64,000 nucleotides of DNA from Botryotinia globosa (GCA_014898425.1 RCSZ01000003.1:3038001-3102000); one strand, 5' to 3'; positions 24,066-36,708 are shown, counted from the first letter of the stretch. Made by a program: numbers and translations. Notes: generated from the sequence alone by a model not told the origin.

Positions 24066-27000
24066 ATGACGTCTTCCAGTCTACGTAGACTGCCTCTTTT
24101 CCTCACTTCTTTGACGTTTCTTTTGCCGTTAATTGCTGCATTAGGCCAAGATCCAACAATCACAACGACAAAACCGACAAATGGCAAATCTTCTCACTTG
24201 CAGATAGCAGGTAAAGGGCTCAATGCACAGATATTAGTAAGTAAAGAGGAGTGGTGGGGTGTGTTGAGGGTGGCGGAGGATTTGGCTGGTGATTTAGGGA
24301 AGGTCGTGGGAGAGAATTTGACGTTGGCTTATTGGGATGAAAATGCTGGGCCAAATATTTCTGCAGGAAGTTCTGGTTTTGGTGGTGGTGGTGGAGGAAA
24401 CGGAAATGATCACCCGCCACCTGAAGGGAATAAAGGTAATGGTAATGGAGAAGGCGGAGTGGTTGGTGATATCGCCAACCCAGGTGGTAATTTGGGACAT
24501 AACGCAACGGTTGGTAGTAACGGCAGCGGTGCAATCGAGGTGCTTTATACTTATAGAGCACCTACTAATGATGTCAATGTAAGTTTTTTTCTCTCTCTGT
24601 CAATGAATCTCTAGACATAGAGATAGACAAGCATCATATCATGCCACGCCACGCCCAATCAGTTTACAGATAATGATTCTCACACCAAAATAGTATACCG
24701 TTGGTCCAGAACAAAACTTCACTGGTCCTACTCTACATCCATCTAATCCTTCATCAACTGTCCTTATTGTAGGGACTCTCACACAGTCACCACTGATCAC
24801 CCAACTTATCTCATCCGGTCTTCTAGACCCGAATCCCATCAAAGGAAAATGGGAAGCCTTCATGTCCGTCATAATTCAAAATCCTCTCCCTGGTATCCAG
24901 GAAGCAATGGTGATCGTGGGAAGCGATCTCAGGGGGACCATATATGGACTGTATGATATTAGTGAGCAAGCGGGTGTAAGTCCTTGGTGGTGGTGGGCGG
25001 ATGTCCCAGTAAGAATTCAAGATGGTGTTTGGGCTTTAGATCCAAACGCGACACAGCAGCATAGACCAGGACAAGGACCAGAAGGAGGATCGGGACAGAT
25101 GGGTCCGCCACCTGGACCTCCAAGTGGAGGAATGCAAGTCTTAAAGATACAGGATACGCCGAGTGTGAGATATAGGGGATTCTTTTTGAATGATGAACAG
25201 CCTGCATTGACGAATTGGATCAAGTTAGTTTTAATATTAAGAATAGAAAGACATGACTGCTAACAATTACAGTGCGAATTATCCAAAAGGAAAATATGGT
25301 CCTGGATTTAATCATTACTTCCACTCCCAAGTTTTTGAACTCCTATTAAGATTAAGAGCGAATTACTTCTGGCCCGCTCAGTGGGATAGTATGTTCAATG
25401 TAGACGACTACGCTAATCAACCATTGGCGGATGCTTATGGAATTGTGATGGGTACAAGTCACACAGAACCAATGTCGCGTGCCACCAAAGAATGGTCTAC
25501 TTTCGGCAAAGATTATGGCGGAAATGGACAGTGGGAATACGATACCAACAATGCATCGGTCGCGCCTTTCTTCAAATACGGCGCTGAGCGTGCTGCTCCC
25601 TATGTTGCGAATACTCTTTTCACGATGGCCATGCGTGGATCCGGTGATACTGCTTTATCCTTGACTCAAGCGCAGGCTATTTCAGTACTAGGGGATATAG
25701 TGACGAAACAGAGGGAGATATTTGGGGAAGTATATGAGGGCAGGAATGTCACTGAGATTCCGCAAATGTGGTGTTTGTATAGTGAGGTTCAGGGGTATTA
25801 TGAGGCGGGGATGACGGTTCCAGATGATATTACTTTGTTATGGGCGGACGATAATTTTGGGAATGTAAGAAGGTTACCATTGGTTAATGAGACGAGTAGG
25901 AGTGGTGGCTCTGGTTAGTACATTATTGGTTTTGCTTTGGGGATAGAGATTAACTTACTGATATTTTACAAATAGGTGTCTACTATCATGTGGATTATGT
26001 TGGGTCTCCTCGAGATTATAAGTGGATTAATACTATTCAGCTTGAGAAGACTGTTGAACAGGTTAGTAATATCCCAATTCCCTCTTTCGTGGTCAAAGAA
26101 GCCTACTAAATATACCAACAGATGCAACTTGCATCCGCTCGTCAAGCAAATCGCATCTGGATGCTCAATGTGGGTGATTTGAAACCCCTCGAGATCCCCA
26201 TAAACCACTTCATGGACCTTGCCTACAATACACCTCAATGGGGTTACGATTCCGTCCCCACATGGCTCAACTTATGGGCAAGTCGAGAATTTGGCCCTGA
26301 GTACGCTTCCAATATTTCAAGCATCGTGGACACATATGGTATGTTGGCTGCGAGAAGAAAGTACGAAAACATCGACATGACAGTTTATTCGGTAATCAAT
26401 TACAACGAAGCTGACGCCATTCTCGCACAATGGGATGAATTGGCCCAAGAAGCTCAAGCTGTTTATGATAAATTGGGAGATGATTGGAAACCAGCTTATT
26501 ATGAGATGATTTTGCAGCCAGTTCTGGGAGGACAGGTTGTCAATCAGATCCATATTGGTGCGGGTAAAAATACGCATTATACGCAGCAGAAGAGGAATGC
26601 TGCCAACGAGGTCTTCCAAGAGGTATTGGAGGCTTTTAAGATGGACAATAATTTGACGCAGAGATATCATAATCTCCTAGATGGAAAGTGGAATCACTTT
26701 CTTGATCGTGAGTCTACATCCTTTTCTTCCCATGTTATCATGATAACATACTTACAATTACACAGAAACCCATCTCGGATACGATTACTGGCAACAACCA
26801 ATGCGCAATGCTCTCCCTCCAATGTCTTATGTTCAAGCTCTCGAAACATCTCTCGCGGGAAACATCGGCGTTGGAATTGAAGGATCAAATGCCACAGTAT
26901 CCGGAGACGACAATTATCACACGCTTTCCTCGGAAGTATTGACTCTCCCTCCCATGGATCCATACGGACCACAAACTCGCTACATCGATATCTTTGCTCG

Positions 27001-28021
27001 CGGACTCCTCGGTTGCAGCTGGACCATCAACGCCTCTCAACCATATGTCCACCTCTCCCTAACTTCCGGTACAGCCGGCGGCTCAAACGGCACCGACACC
27101 CGCGTCTACGTCTCCATCGACTGGGCCTCCGCACCCGCACCCCCCAACAGCACCATCGCAACGCTCCTCATAACCTCCTCCTGCGAATCCGGACAGTGGG
27201 GAAACTACGGCCCCCCATCCGTCCTCCTCCCCGTTAACAACACTCTCGTCCCCTCAAACTTCACCACCGGCTTCGTCGAATCCGACCGCCACATCGCCAT
27301 CGAAGCACACCACACCTCCTCCTCCACCTCCATCAACGGCACCTCCTACATCACCCTCCCCGGACTCGGCCGCACCTCCTGCGGCATCACGCTCTCCCCC
27401 GTCCTAGCCCCCACGCAAAACACCACGCACGGCCCCGTCCTCCTCTACAACCTCTACACCTTCACCCCCGTCCCCCTCGCCAACATCACCCTCTTCATCT
27501 CGCCCTCCCTCAACCAAAACGGCCGAGAACGAACCCTCAAGTACGCCATCGCCCTCGACGACGAAACCCCCCAGATGATCCAATTCGTGCCCTCGAGCGT
27601 CTCGACCGCCATCTTCCCCGTAGGATGGGCCGGCGCCGTCGTCGATAATGTCTGGGGCCAGAGTAGCGGGAATACGACGACGACGAGGCATACTGCGTTG
27701 AAGGTTGCGGGAACGCATACGCTGAAGATTTGGGCGATTGAGCCGGGTGTTGTATTTCAGAAGGGTGGGTGATTTTTCTCTCGTTTCTTTCCCTTCCCTT
27801 CCCTTCCCTTCCTTCCTTCCCCCGCAACTAAAAATCCCCCACAACACAATAAAACATACTAATCCCCTCCCCCAATAGTAATAATCGACCTCGGCGGCAT
27901 CCGCCAAAGCTACCTCGGGCCCCCCGAAAGTTTCCAAATCGGAGGCAGCGAAGCGATCGGGAAAGCGAAGACAAATTTCGCCGGCGTGGATGTTCGAAAG
28001 TGGGCTAAGGGTGTTGTTTAA
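24066..28021 (+). CDS. Glycoside hydrolase family 115 (alpha-glucuronidase type), secreted, 1165 aa
   Basis: GH115 enzymes remove (4-O-methyl-)glucuronic acid side chains from xylan outside the cell. Exons are 24066-24578, 24694-25223, 25273-25913, 25976-26061, 26122-26707, 26766-27764 and 27879-28021 (3498 nt, all joints in frame). Residues 1-25 form a signal peptide (LPLFLTSLTFLLPLIAALG). Family blocks in order are RYRGFFLNDEQPALTNWI (~residue 330), YFWPAQWDSMFNVDD and YGIVMGTSHTEPMSRA (~375-410), PQMWCLYSEVQGYYEAGM, LLWADDNFGNVRRLP (~540), VYYHVDYVGSPRDYKWINT, IWMLNVGDLKPLEIPINHF (~605), and a C-terminal beta-rich domain. It is longer than usual because of Gly/Asn-rich inserts near residues 103-140 and 335. 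Many N-glycosylation sequons are visible. Exon 6 has a striking C-rich codon bias, and intron 6 contains a CCCTT array. Confidence 0.93.
27789..27823. repeat. TTCCC-type microsatellite inside GH115 intron 6
   Basis: Tandem CCCTT/CCTT units lie between the donor at 27765 and the acceptor at 27878. Confidence 0.8.
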
Positions 28022-28499
28022 AGAGGAAGGAGAGGAAGGTTAGGAAGGAAAATGTATGGTAAGATTACTAGTTGTTTTTGAAGCGCAGAGAACATTGTTA
28101 TTATATGCTGTCATCAGGTTCGGGGATTGATGAAGCTAGATTTGTAGAAGATTTGTTGTGTGAATCGTCTGACAGCCCGCCCGTCCCTTGTTTTGAATTT
28201 GGATGTGCATACAAAATGACAGCTACATAGGCGATTAATGTCGATGGATAGATATACTGCTTACACTGGAATGAAACACCATCTGATTAATCTGAGCTTA
28301 AGAATTGCAAATAGTCTTATAGTAGTCAATCATTAATCAATATCTCTATATACAAAACTGGTGAACTCTATTCAATACAATCATATCCCGTATATTGTGG
28401 TGTCATATGCTGTATGTATCGTCTAGCCCATTCCCCGTCTTCTCTCACTAAAAGGGAGCTGCCATAATCTTATCGTTGGACCCCCTCTCTCGTCCCCCA
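28022..28499. other. Convergent 3' intergenic region (GH115 / ABC-A)
   Basis: Both neighbouring genes end here. AT-rich stretches such as TATATACAAA (28346-28355) could serve polyadenylation. No gene is seen. Confidence 0.5.
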
Positions 28500-31400
28500 T
28501 CACTCCTTCTTCCTCCTCCTTATTAACCCTCCCAGAGTCTTCTTCTCCTTAGGCGCAGCATAATTCTCTTCCTCCACATTATGTTTCTCAACAATTGTTA
28601 AGAAAACCTGATCCAATGTCGTGGGACTAACTGAATAATACTCCAATCCAAGTGCTTCCCTCTGATCTTCTAATTTCATAATTAATGATCCTATTCCTGA
28701 GTCTCTTAGCTTTGGTTCGTCGATACTACTTCCAGTACTATAGATCTCGTCTTCCGCCGAGTCGCCATCCATTTTCATGTCAGATTGCTTTGAAGAATAG
28801 CTAGACACCGGTACTGAGAATCGCATTTGACCATGAAAAGTTTTGTCTTCAATGACTGTATTTCGGAAGTTATCATTGATCCAAGCCTTCAAAATCGAAA
28901 TCTCATCATCGGTGGTGTGTGGTGCACTTTTAAGAACCAAATGAACATAATAAGAACCACCAAATTTACTTCTCAACCGATCTGAAGTTCCCATTGCCAA
29001 CATTCTTTTAGCCATGATACCTGCACGATCAGCCAATGCATCGGCTTCTTCCATACTATGAGTTGTGAGTAAGAGTGAACGGCCTGGAACGACTGAAGCA
29101 AGCGTTTTCCACATAACTCTCTTTGCGGCAGCATCCATACCAGAGGATGGTTCGTCAAGGATTAGCACTGTTGGATTACCAATTAAAGCGATTCCGAGTG
29201 ATAACTTTCGTTTGTTTCCACCGGAAAGTTTAGCTGCCATACGAGAAGCAAATGCTTGCAGACCGACAGCGTGTAAGACAGCTTGAACATTATGTTCGAC
29301 GTCTGGAACGCCTCTTACGCGTGCATAGAAGGTGAGATGCTCTAAAACGGTCATTTGATCCATAGCATCGAATTGAGGACAAACTCCCAAATGAGCTCTT
29401 GCATTAGCACGATGTCTGTTAATTTCAATGTTCTCCACAAAAACATTTCCTCCATTTTTGCTTGGTTGGATATCACCACGGATCAATGATATAGTGGTAG
29501 ACTTTCCTGCCCCGTTTGGTCCGAGAAGTGCGAATACTTCACCATGCTTTATTCCGAAGGTTATGTTCTCGACTGCAGTAAGAGATCCAAAACTCTTGGT
29601 CAAATGGAGAACTCGAAGACCATCATTTGATGAATTTACTCGGACGAGTTCATCAGCAATTTCTTCATCCGCAGGAATTTCATTGTCGGTCACTGCGTTA
29701 GGTGACTTGCGATGCCTTCGGAACCAAGCAACTACAGAGCCACTGTCATACCAGATCAGAATTGCAAAGAGTGCAATGATCTGGAGGATCAAGTATAAAA
29801 TCGGTCCACCATATTGCAGGATTCCTCCAGGGTTTGGTGCTAATTCTTGGCCAGAGCAAGTAGTAGAAAACAGATTCAACGCGATGAACATTGCTCGGAT
29901 AAGACTTCCCATTGGTGTAAAAACACTGATAACGAAATGGACAACGAGAAGCGTTGAATCTATCTTGTTAATTGGAGCATAGGTCAAAGTACACAAGTAA
30001 CCAACTAGATAGATTAGGAACATGACCGCTTGCCCAGCAGCTGCGAACGCAAATGCTGAAAGTTGCGTGCTGGCAAAAAGTGACACCACGTATGATAACA
30101 AGATCGATGCTAGACCGAACAGAACGAATATGATAAATAAATAGCCGACATGATACCAAACTGAAGAAGCAGCTGCAAAGATTATGACACTCAAAGCACT
30201 CGAGATGAGAACGAGTATGAGATCAAAAGCAACGTACGAAAGCCATAATGGTAATGACCGAACACCATTGGAATACTGAAGACTTCGAATATTCCTGGTT
30301 CTTTCGACGGTAGGGTACAATGAGAAGAATCCTGGGTAAGCAGACATTGCAAGACCGAAATAGACGACAAGTTGTAATGATTTACCGGTTGAGGGTGCCC
30401 ATGGAATATCAAATTCAGAATATTGTGTGGCAATAGATATGTTAGTGAGCATAATATCCATGACGTTTTGACCCCATACAGCATTGAATATCTGACCGTT
30501 GCCTTTATACGCGAGTGTGGTTTGTGAGCCACCGTTATCAAGGAAAAATCCTGATGGAGTGACATTTGCGAAATTTTGATCAATGTAGCTATTGAATTGA
30601 GTTAACGTGTCGACTCGATGAGTGTGACTTTGGATTTGATCTGGCGTAGGCAACAATCCAAACAATAAAGGTTCAAACAAAGACGTAAGTATTTCCGTCG
30701 AAAACCTTGAGGACGGTCCGATAACAACATCATAGTTCTCAACGCTGAAGAGATTTTCTGAATCAGAAATAGAAACTCTGTCGGTTGGAGTACAGCCGGC
30801 ACCGTTATACCCTTTGAGGAAAAGAGTTACGAGACCAGCCGCAATGATTGGTACAAGGAGAGCTGCAATGTAAGGCAAGTAATTTCGTCGAAGAACAGTC
30901 AGTCTTTTTCTGAATAGAACCCAGGCTTGCCGGAAGAAACCAATATTTTGACCGGTATGTAGTTCCAACGCTTGACGCTCGTGGGTATCAACCATTGCAA
31001 CTTTTGTGACGGTATCCTTTTCTTTTCCAGATTGCTCATTGTCAGATGATAAGTTTTGGATGAGTAGGCTCTCATCACTTTCGGCACGGATTTCGTCGGC
31101 TAATTGTAAAAATACATCTTCGATCGTGGGTCCGGACAATTGATATTCTGTGATGCCGACTTCCTCGAGGCGTCTGATAATCTGAGCGGCTTGCTTTGAA
31201 GTGGGTGCTACATAAGTCGTTTGGCCAAATGAAACGTGCTGCTTTATGCCCTCAACCTGAGGAGGCTCTTTGTGTTCGTGACTGGTAGGAAGATTGATGC
31301 GATAGCCACCACCTAACTTCTCCTTCAATTCAACAGAAGAACCTTCTGCTCGAAGTGTGCCTTTTGACAATATTGCGATCCGGTCGGCGAGAAGATCTGC

Positions 31401-33401
31401 CTCATCAAGGAAATGTGTCGTCAAAATAATAGTTCGTGAACCTCTTTCGGCCAGAAGAATATCCCAGATCTTTCTTCTACTCAAAGGATCCAACCCACTG
31501 CTTACTTCGTCCACACAACATACCGAACTTCCACCAGTGAACATCATTCCTAATTGAAGTTTCCGCTTTTGACCACCAGATAGAGTTTTCGATTTTGCGC
31601 CAATTTTTCGGTCCAAGTCTATTGCTTTAATCAACTCTTTGAGAGCTGCTTTGCTGTCCCGGGGTCCTGTGGATTTGAGGCTATTGAAGATATGAATGTG
31701 CTCCTCTACTGTAAGTTCATTCCATAGCACATTCTTCTGTGGAGCAATACCCAATCCTCCTGTTCCATCAACTGTAATACTTCCACTAGTAACGGTGTTC
31801 AATCCTGCGATTGCATCCAAGGTGGTACTCTTCCCAGATCCGTTAGCACCTAGAAGCACAAGAATTTGACCTTTACTTGCGGTCAAACTCAAATCGTTGA
31901 CAGCGACGACAGTAGCTGTGGGGATCTTGGTAAGTCCAGCTGTCTTCATTCGAAACCAATTGGGTCGGTAATGTTTTGTGAAATTCTCCAATCGAACGGT
32001 TTCCAATGTGTTAGACCCAAGTGATTGCGCATGCTTTTCAGAGCCTTGACCAACAACTGAGCGACCCTTAGAAGTTGTTCCGAAAAGGGAACGTTCGACT
32101 AGAGCTCCGAGGATGGGATAAACAAATATCTGAATGATTAAGAAGACCCATAGGGCAATTCCAGGCAGTGACCATGGATTGTTTGGCGCGGCTTGTACAA
32201 GGTTGGCGCCAATATTTTGCCTTTCAAATCGAGCCATGAAAATAAGGAAAAATACATAATTACATGGAGCGAAAAGTAAACTCAAGATTGCCACAGTCCC
32301 CGAGTTTGACTTGTCTATGACTTGAGTAACGACACCAAGTAAGAGTGTGACAATTGCGAGAGTGATTCCGCTGAGCTGGGCTTTCTTGAAAAAAGCGGCA
32401 CCAAGGATGGAGAATGATGTTAAAGATAGGCCGGCTAGAACATGAAATATTATTACGATGGCCATGGAGGTCTGGGCAAAGACCCCTACTCCTAAAACGA
32501 CACCCATGATGATCCATCCTGGTATGTAGATGATATCAAAAGCTAGATGATATGAAAGTATCCTGGCTACTTGAGGTTCCCATCTTCGTAGATTCGGCAT
32601 CATAGCTTCTAGGAGTTGTGACATTCCAAGCTCCCTCTCAGAGGCAATGAATCCAGTCAAATGATATGTAACACCAACCATACCAATCAAGAAAGCAACT
32701 CCAAGGATATTGATGATGGCAGTTTGGTAGTTCGTCCGAATTGCAGTTTCGCGTTGCTTCTGAGTCTGGCTAGTATACGGATATTCGTTAACGGTAGTTG
32801 GCAACGCAGTTTGATCGATTGTTGTATTTCTCGAAGCAATTGCATAATCAACAGCACGCTGCAGTGGCAAAAGGAAAAGTTCGGCATCGTTCTTATCTGT
32901 TTTAACATCAATCTGCGTGCCGAATGCGCCGTCTGCTCGCATGGTATAGTTCCATATTCCGCCTGTTCCTTCCGAGGGCGAAGAACTGAAAACAATGGCA
33001 CCATAACAAGATGTTGCTCCCCTTAGACTACTTTTGCAGATATCCAGTAGTTCAGCCTCAGTTGTCAAACGTTTCACTTTTGCCCCAGCAACTTCAGCCT
33101 GCGAAGTTAAATCAGCGATGACAGCATCGACATCTCCTCCTATTAAACCATTGTTGACAAATGCCAAAGTATTTCGTCCACCTGTCGCGGCTCGGAGCCC
33201 CTCTCCTAGTGATCGAATGGGCTGGCTAGAGCCGATCCCGTAAGTTGAAGGTGGTATGAATAAATTCCTGGCATAACTAAGAAATACGATCAAGGCCACT
33301 GGGAGGATGAATGCGCGTATGGATGTGCTGAAGGCATGTCGATTGACCGTAATGAGGAGATTCTTGCCAGTCAAAGTTCTGACTTGGCGGAGTAATCCCA
33401 T
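28500..33401 (-). CDS. Full-size ABC transporter, ABC-A subfamily, 1633 aa
   Basis: A single uninterrupted frame with two (TMD-NBD) halves. The first membrane segment lies near residues 28-45, followed by a long extracellular loop and a membrane block at ~230-440. NBD1 has Walker A GANGSGKST (~517), Q-loop APQKN, signature LSGGQKRKLQLG (~604), Walker B CCVDEVSSGLDP (~629) and H-loop TTHFLDEAD. The second half has a membrane segment at ~845, another long loop, a membrane block at ~1035-1250, then NBD2 with GPNGAGKST (~1292), CPQFDAMD, LSGGNKRKLSLG (~1390), LILDEPSSGMD (~1412) and TTHSMEEAD. Walker A followed by LSGGxKRKL, and large loops after the first TM of each half, are ABC-A features; this subfamily usually moves lipids. 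Catalytic residues look intact in both NBDs. Substrate and membrane are unknown. The C-terminus is Lys/Arg-rich (GGLIRRRKKE). Confidence 0.95.
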   Translation of the reverse strand: MGLLRQVRTLTGKNLLITVNRHAFSTSIRAFILPVALIVFLSYARNLFIPPSTYGIGSSQPIRSLGEGLRAATGGRNTLAFVNNGLIGGDVDAVIADLTSQAEVAGAKVKRLTTEAELLDICKSSLRGATSCYGAIVFSSSPSEGTGGIWNYTMRADGAFGTQIDVKTDKNDAELFLLPLQRAVDYAIASRNTTIDQTALPTTVNEYPYTSQTQKQRETAIRTNYQTAIINILGVAFLIGMVGVTYHLTGFIASERELGMSQLLEAMMPNLRRWEPQVARILSYHLAFDIIYIPGWIIMGVVLGVGVFAQTSMAIVIIFHVLAGLSLTSFSILGAAFFKKAQLSGITLAIVTLLLGVVTQVIDKSNSGTVAILSLLFAPCNYVFFLIFMARFERQNIGANLVQAAPNNPWSLPGIALWVFLIIQIFVYPILGALVERSLFGTTSKGRSVVGQGSEKHAQSLGSNTLETVRLENFTKHYRPNWFRMKTAGLTKIPTATVVAVNDLSLTASKGQILVLLGANGSGKSTTLDAIAGLNTVTSGSITVDGTGGLGIAPQKNVLWNELTVEEHIHIFNSLKSTGPRDSKAALKELIKAIDLDRKIGAKSKTLSGGQKRKLQLGMMFTGGSSVCCVDEVSSGLDPLSRRKIWDILLAERGSRTIILTTHFLDEADLLADRIAILSKGTLRAEGSSVELKEKLGGGYRINLPTSHEHKEPPQVEGIKQHVSFGQTTYVAPTSKQAAQIIRRLEEVGITEYQLSGPTIEDVFLQLADEIRAESDESLLIQNLSSDNEQSGKEKDTVTKVAMVDTHERQALELHTGQNIGFFRQAWVLFRKRLTVLRRNYLPYIAALLVPIIAAGLVTLFLKGYNGAGCTPTDRVSISDSENLFSVENYDVVIGPSSRFSTEILTSLFEPLLFGLLPTPDQIQSHTHRVDTLTQFNSYIDQNFANVTPSGFFLDNGGSQTTLAYKGNGQIFNAVWGQNVMDIMLTNISIATQYSEFDIPWAPSTGKSLQLVVYFGLAMSAYPGFFSLYPTVERTRNIRSLQYSNGVRSLPLWLSYVAFDLILVLISSALSVIIFAAASSVWYHVGYLFIIFVLFGLASILLSYVVSLFASTQLSAFAFAAAGQAVMFLIYLVGYLCTLTYAPINKIDSTLLVVHFVISVFTPMGSLIRAMFIALNLFSTTCSGQELAPNPGGILQYGGPILYLILQIIALFAILIWYDSGSVVAWFRRHRKSPNAVTDNEIPADEEIADELVRVNSSNDGLRVLHLTKSFGSLTAVENITFGIKHGEVFALLGPNGAGKSTTISLIRGDIQPSKNGGNVFVENIEINRHRANARAHLGVCPQFDAMDQMTVLEHLTFYARVRGVPDVEHNVQAVLHAVGLQAFASRMAAKLSGGNKRKLSLGIALIGNPTVLILDEPSSGMDAAAKRVMWKTLASVVPGRSLLLTTHSMEEADALADRAGIMAKRMLAMGTSDRLRSKFGGSYYVHLVLKSAPHTTDDEISILKAWINDNFRNTVIEDKTFHGQMRFSVPVSSYSSKQSDMKMDGDSAEDEIYSTGSSIDEPKLRDSGIGSLIMKLEDQREALGLEYYSVSPTTLDQVFLTIVEKHNVEEENYAAPKEKKTLGGLIRRRKKE

Positions 33402-36400
33402 GATAGCGACTAGGGCCGTTTCGTTGAGGAATCAGATAGATACACTTGAGCGCATGCCTGTGTGTGTACGATGATCGTCGAAGGGATATATCGAACTCGA
33501 AGTGTATTATATTAAGGGTAATGGTCGGGGAAGTTGACTTTATATCGTCACTGACAAAAGAATGTAGGCGTTCTCGTGCAGTGTGATCAACCGTCGTGTC
33601 AAGGCCAAGGGGTCCAAGAGGCCAAGCAAGAGTGAAAGAAGGCTGTGTTGAATAAGACGCAGGCAAATATCACGGCTAAAAGGTCGACACGATGACGATT
33701 AGATATTAGATATCAATAAAGGGATATTCGATAGATGTACGAGTAGTTGAATTCTTGACTAGAACGTTAAACACAGGAAGGATTACAAAACCGTGATATA
33801 CAAAGAGGTGGATTGAAACAACGAGAGTAGAAGCGTAGAAGAGGCATTAGACAGATAGACAGATAGACAGCCAGAGGAGACCAGGTAGACCAGGTAGACC
33901 AGGTAGACCAGGTAGACCAGTTAGACCAGGTAGACCAGTTAGACCAGGTAGACCAGGTAGACCAGTTAGACCAGTTAGATAGACCAGGCCGTGTCGATAG
34001 ATGAAAAACCGAAACGGACTACGAAACAGGATCACCAAAGAAAATTCGCATAGCGATGTTGAAAGCCCCAGTCATAGAATTGACAAATATGGAAGGAGAG
34101 CAGAGGACGGGGAAATAGGCGGAAAAATCCAAACAAACACGGGATAGTAGTAAAAATGTCCTTGGTAAAAATTGCCCAGATATCTGCATGCTTGGAAAGT
34201 CAAAATCAAATTTTGGGAGAAGAAAAAGGAAATATAATTCATTATTGTCCAATCAAGGTATCAGTCCCTCGGCATACCCGCTCGGTGTACGGAACAATAT
34301 CAACACCGTCCGCCACAACGCGTCAATGTAAGCCACAGAAGCGCTTCAGACTAATTATCAGCCACTTACTAGAGTCGCCCAACCTCGCGATTTCTAGATT
34401 CTCCACTTCACCAACGTGGACATCACCGTCGTTCTCTAGCAAACTTCATGGAATCACGAATACCTCTATATTTAACGTGGATTGTCTTGTATCACTTCAG
34501 CAGTCTGCTCTCCGAAATTTTGTAGCCTTTGAGGTTAGCTCGGACCATACGTTTCATGACCAGTAGTGCTGGTAATCATCAATCCTTTCCAAGGTTTGCC
34601 TCGTCTTTCCGATTTACTCGTTGAGCCTTTTCTACTATCGTTTCTACTCTCTTTTCGAGGGTTCTGTCTGTCCAAGAACCCTCCATGCGATTCACATGTA
34701 CTTTTTTGTGCTTCCGCTGTTGACCCTTCAATGGCACAGTCAACCTTCTATTCTTTTTCTTTCTCCAGCGATTCGGGGTCACATCAAGGTGTGTTTGAAT
34801 CTCGTCCATTGCATTATTTGCTCCCCACGAAGGTTACAGACAACCCAAGACTTGGCCACATTGATCGTCAAATGGTACGGATCTACTCTAGTTGAGTCGA
34901 CATATCTTAAAGTCCGGAATGTCTGTTACTGTGAAGCATCTGGCAGGTTTGCCCGATCTTTATGGAATTCCATATTGATCAGTCCATCAAACCATGATTG
35001 AAACACTCAAATCCTCTACTGTTCGTGTGTTTGACATGGCTGTTGAGAAGACAAAATCCCCTGCTTTCTCAGTGATTCTATTAAATCTTCACGGGTTATT
35101 CTTTGCAAGGAAGCCTTTACAATCTGTGCGATACTTAGCTTCCTGGTGCTAAAAGTTTTTGTTGTCTTGTTCCCATTGCGATGGTTGACACAAATAACGT
35201 GGAGTATTGCGCATTGCAGATCCAAATGTTCAATCTTCAAGCGCTATATACGGCAGACTTATATTATGTTCGATGAGATACACGCTAGACTATATTCTTT
35301 GCGTTGTAAGTTCTCATTTTAATTGTATTCGTATGTCATCAGGAGACTTCTCATCATTTTCCTCTATATAGGAAGAGTGAAGTTGTAAAGTCTTCGCTTT
35401 CATTTATCCCTAACGATAAGTTTGGAAAACATTGAAATTTCTTTCTACAATTGATTTTGAAGATGCACCCCTAAAGCCATCACCAAATAATGAGTATAGT
35501 CAACTATGCTTTCATGCCCAGTTAATTTTCAATGAAACTGCTTGGTATATTCTCCCCTGTGATGATGTTGACCAAGCTTTGAAAATGCATTGTTCTGAAT
35601 CGGTTGAAATTAAGTGATGACTGCTACTTTCTCCGTGAATCGCATATAAATTCATGTTCAAAAAATGATTAAGAGGTATAAATCCGCATTTGATCACTTC
35701 TTGGGTCTCGACTCATTTACTCGAAATGCCGATAACTGGATTCCCGTTGGTGACGCTGTTCCCTGCCCACATCGCAGTATTCATTTAGTGCGAAGTCATG
35801 ATTTATGGATCCGACTTCCGGATTGATTACTGCCTAGGAATCGATAGCTAAGAAATCTGTTATATGACTCCAACACCTACCCCTCATCACTTTTCGAATC
35901 ACCATTTCAATATATCAGTCACCAAATGTCTACATTGCCCATTCAGATCATACCATTCAATGAACAGTCTGTTTTCTTCAACATATTTTACCTTCTGAAT
36001 GACTGTCATCTTGGAATTTACTCACCATTGTGATTTATGAGATGTTTCATTGGTCAGTGGTAGATATTTGTATGAGTCCAAAACATACATATCAGAATTC
36101 TGAATCATGAAAAGTGAGGTTCAAGTGACAAAAGCCCTCAAATGACTGTATTTTCTCCTCAAGCTGTAATATTCATAGAAAGCATAGCATGTTTTGATAT
36201 CTTTGAGCTTGAAATGACTACCAAATGGTGATTCATTCTGAAAATTGATACCTTGAGAGCCTCAAGAATGCTGTTTAAATAGTTCGGGTTACCCCCTTCG
36301 GTTCTACCTCTTCTTTTTATCAGCCAAGAAGATCTTGATTTCCAAATATACCCTCAACAAAATACAATTTGCACATTTTGAACTCAAGCTTATTCGCCAA

Positions 36401-36708
36401 TATCCTCCTTGCGACGCGGATCCCATCCACCTAAATTCTTGCACATCCGCGCATACCTTCATACATATATCAGCATATATCCATCTCTTCAACGCTTAGC
36501 AACACAATATCATATGCCAGTATCCAGAATCCAACACAACCAAAATACACGCTATCTTCGAAAGCTGCTCGGCATCTCGTTTTTCACCATACGACTACTC
36601 TCACTATCATCATTTCCTTGCATCAACCAGACTTTCCATCTTATTCATACCATCCACAATTAGCAGTTTCAACACCTCTTAAACGCTTCGAATACTAAAT
36701 CATACAAT
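33402..36708. other. Large gene-free region upstream of ABC-A and the orphan pair
   Basis: Contains the ABC-A promoter, a 9-bp minisatellite at 33877-33980, and overlapping short open frames (34156-34566, 34566-34895 and 34621-35001) that show no domain, signal or consistent codon use. From about 36180 the sequence matches the region upstream of the second orphan paralogue (see 38430-38847), so ~36180-36708 is probably promoter and 5' leader of the 401-aa gene. Confidence 0.5.
33877..33980. repeat. 9-bp minisatellite (agaccaggt / agaccagtt)
   Basis: About eleven tandem copies of a 9-bp unit with a G/T alternation at one position. It is an accident of the 9-bp period that one minus-strand frame reads as a collagen-like Gly-Leu-Pro repeat; I do not treat it as a gene. 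Confidence 0.9.

Noticed and set aside
27404..27937. 177-codon minus-strand frame
   Set aside because: Antisense shadow of the C-rich GH115 exon 6.
33847..34038. Collagen-like Gly-Leu-Pro frame on the minus strand
   Set aside because: Product of the 9-bp minisatellite; no unique coding sequence flanks it.
34156..35001. Overlapping frames of 109-136 codons
   Set aside because: Three mutually overlapping frames, none with a domain or plausible splice structure.
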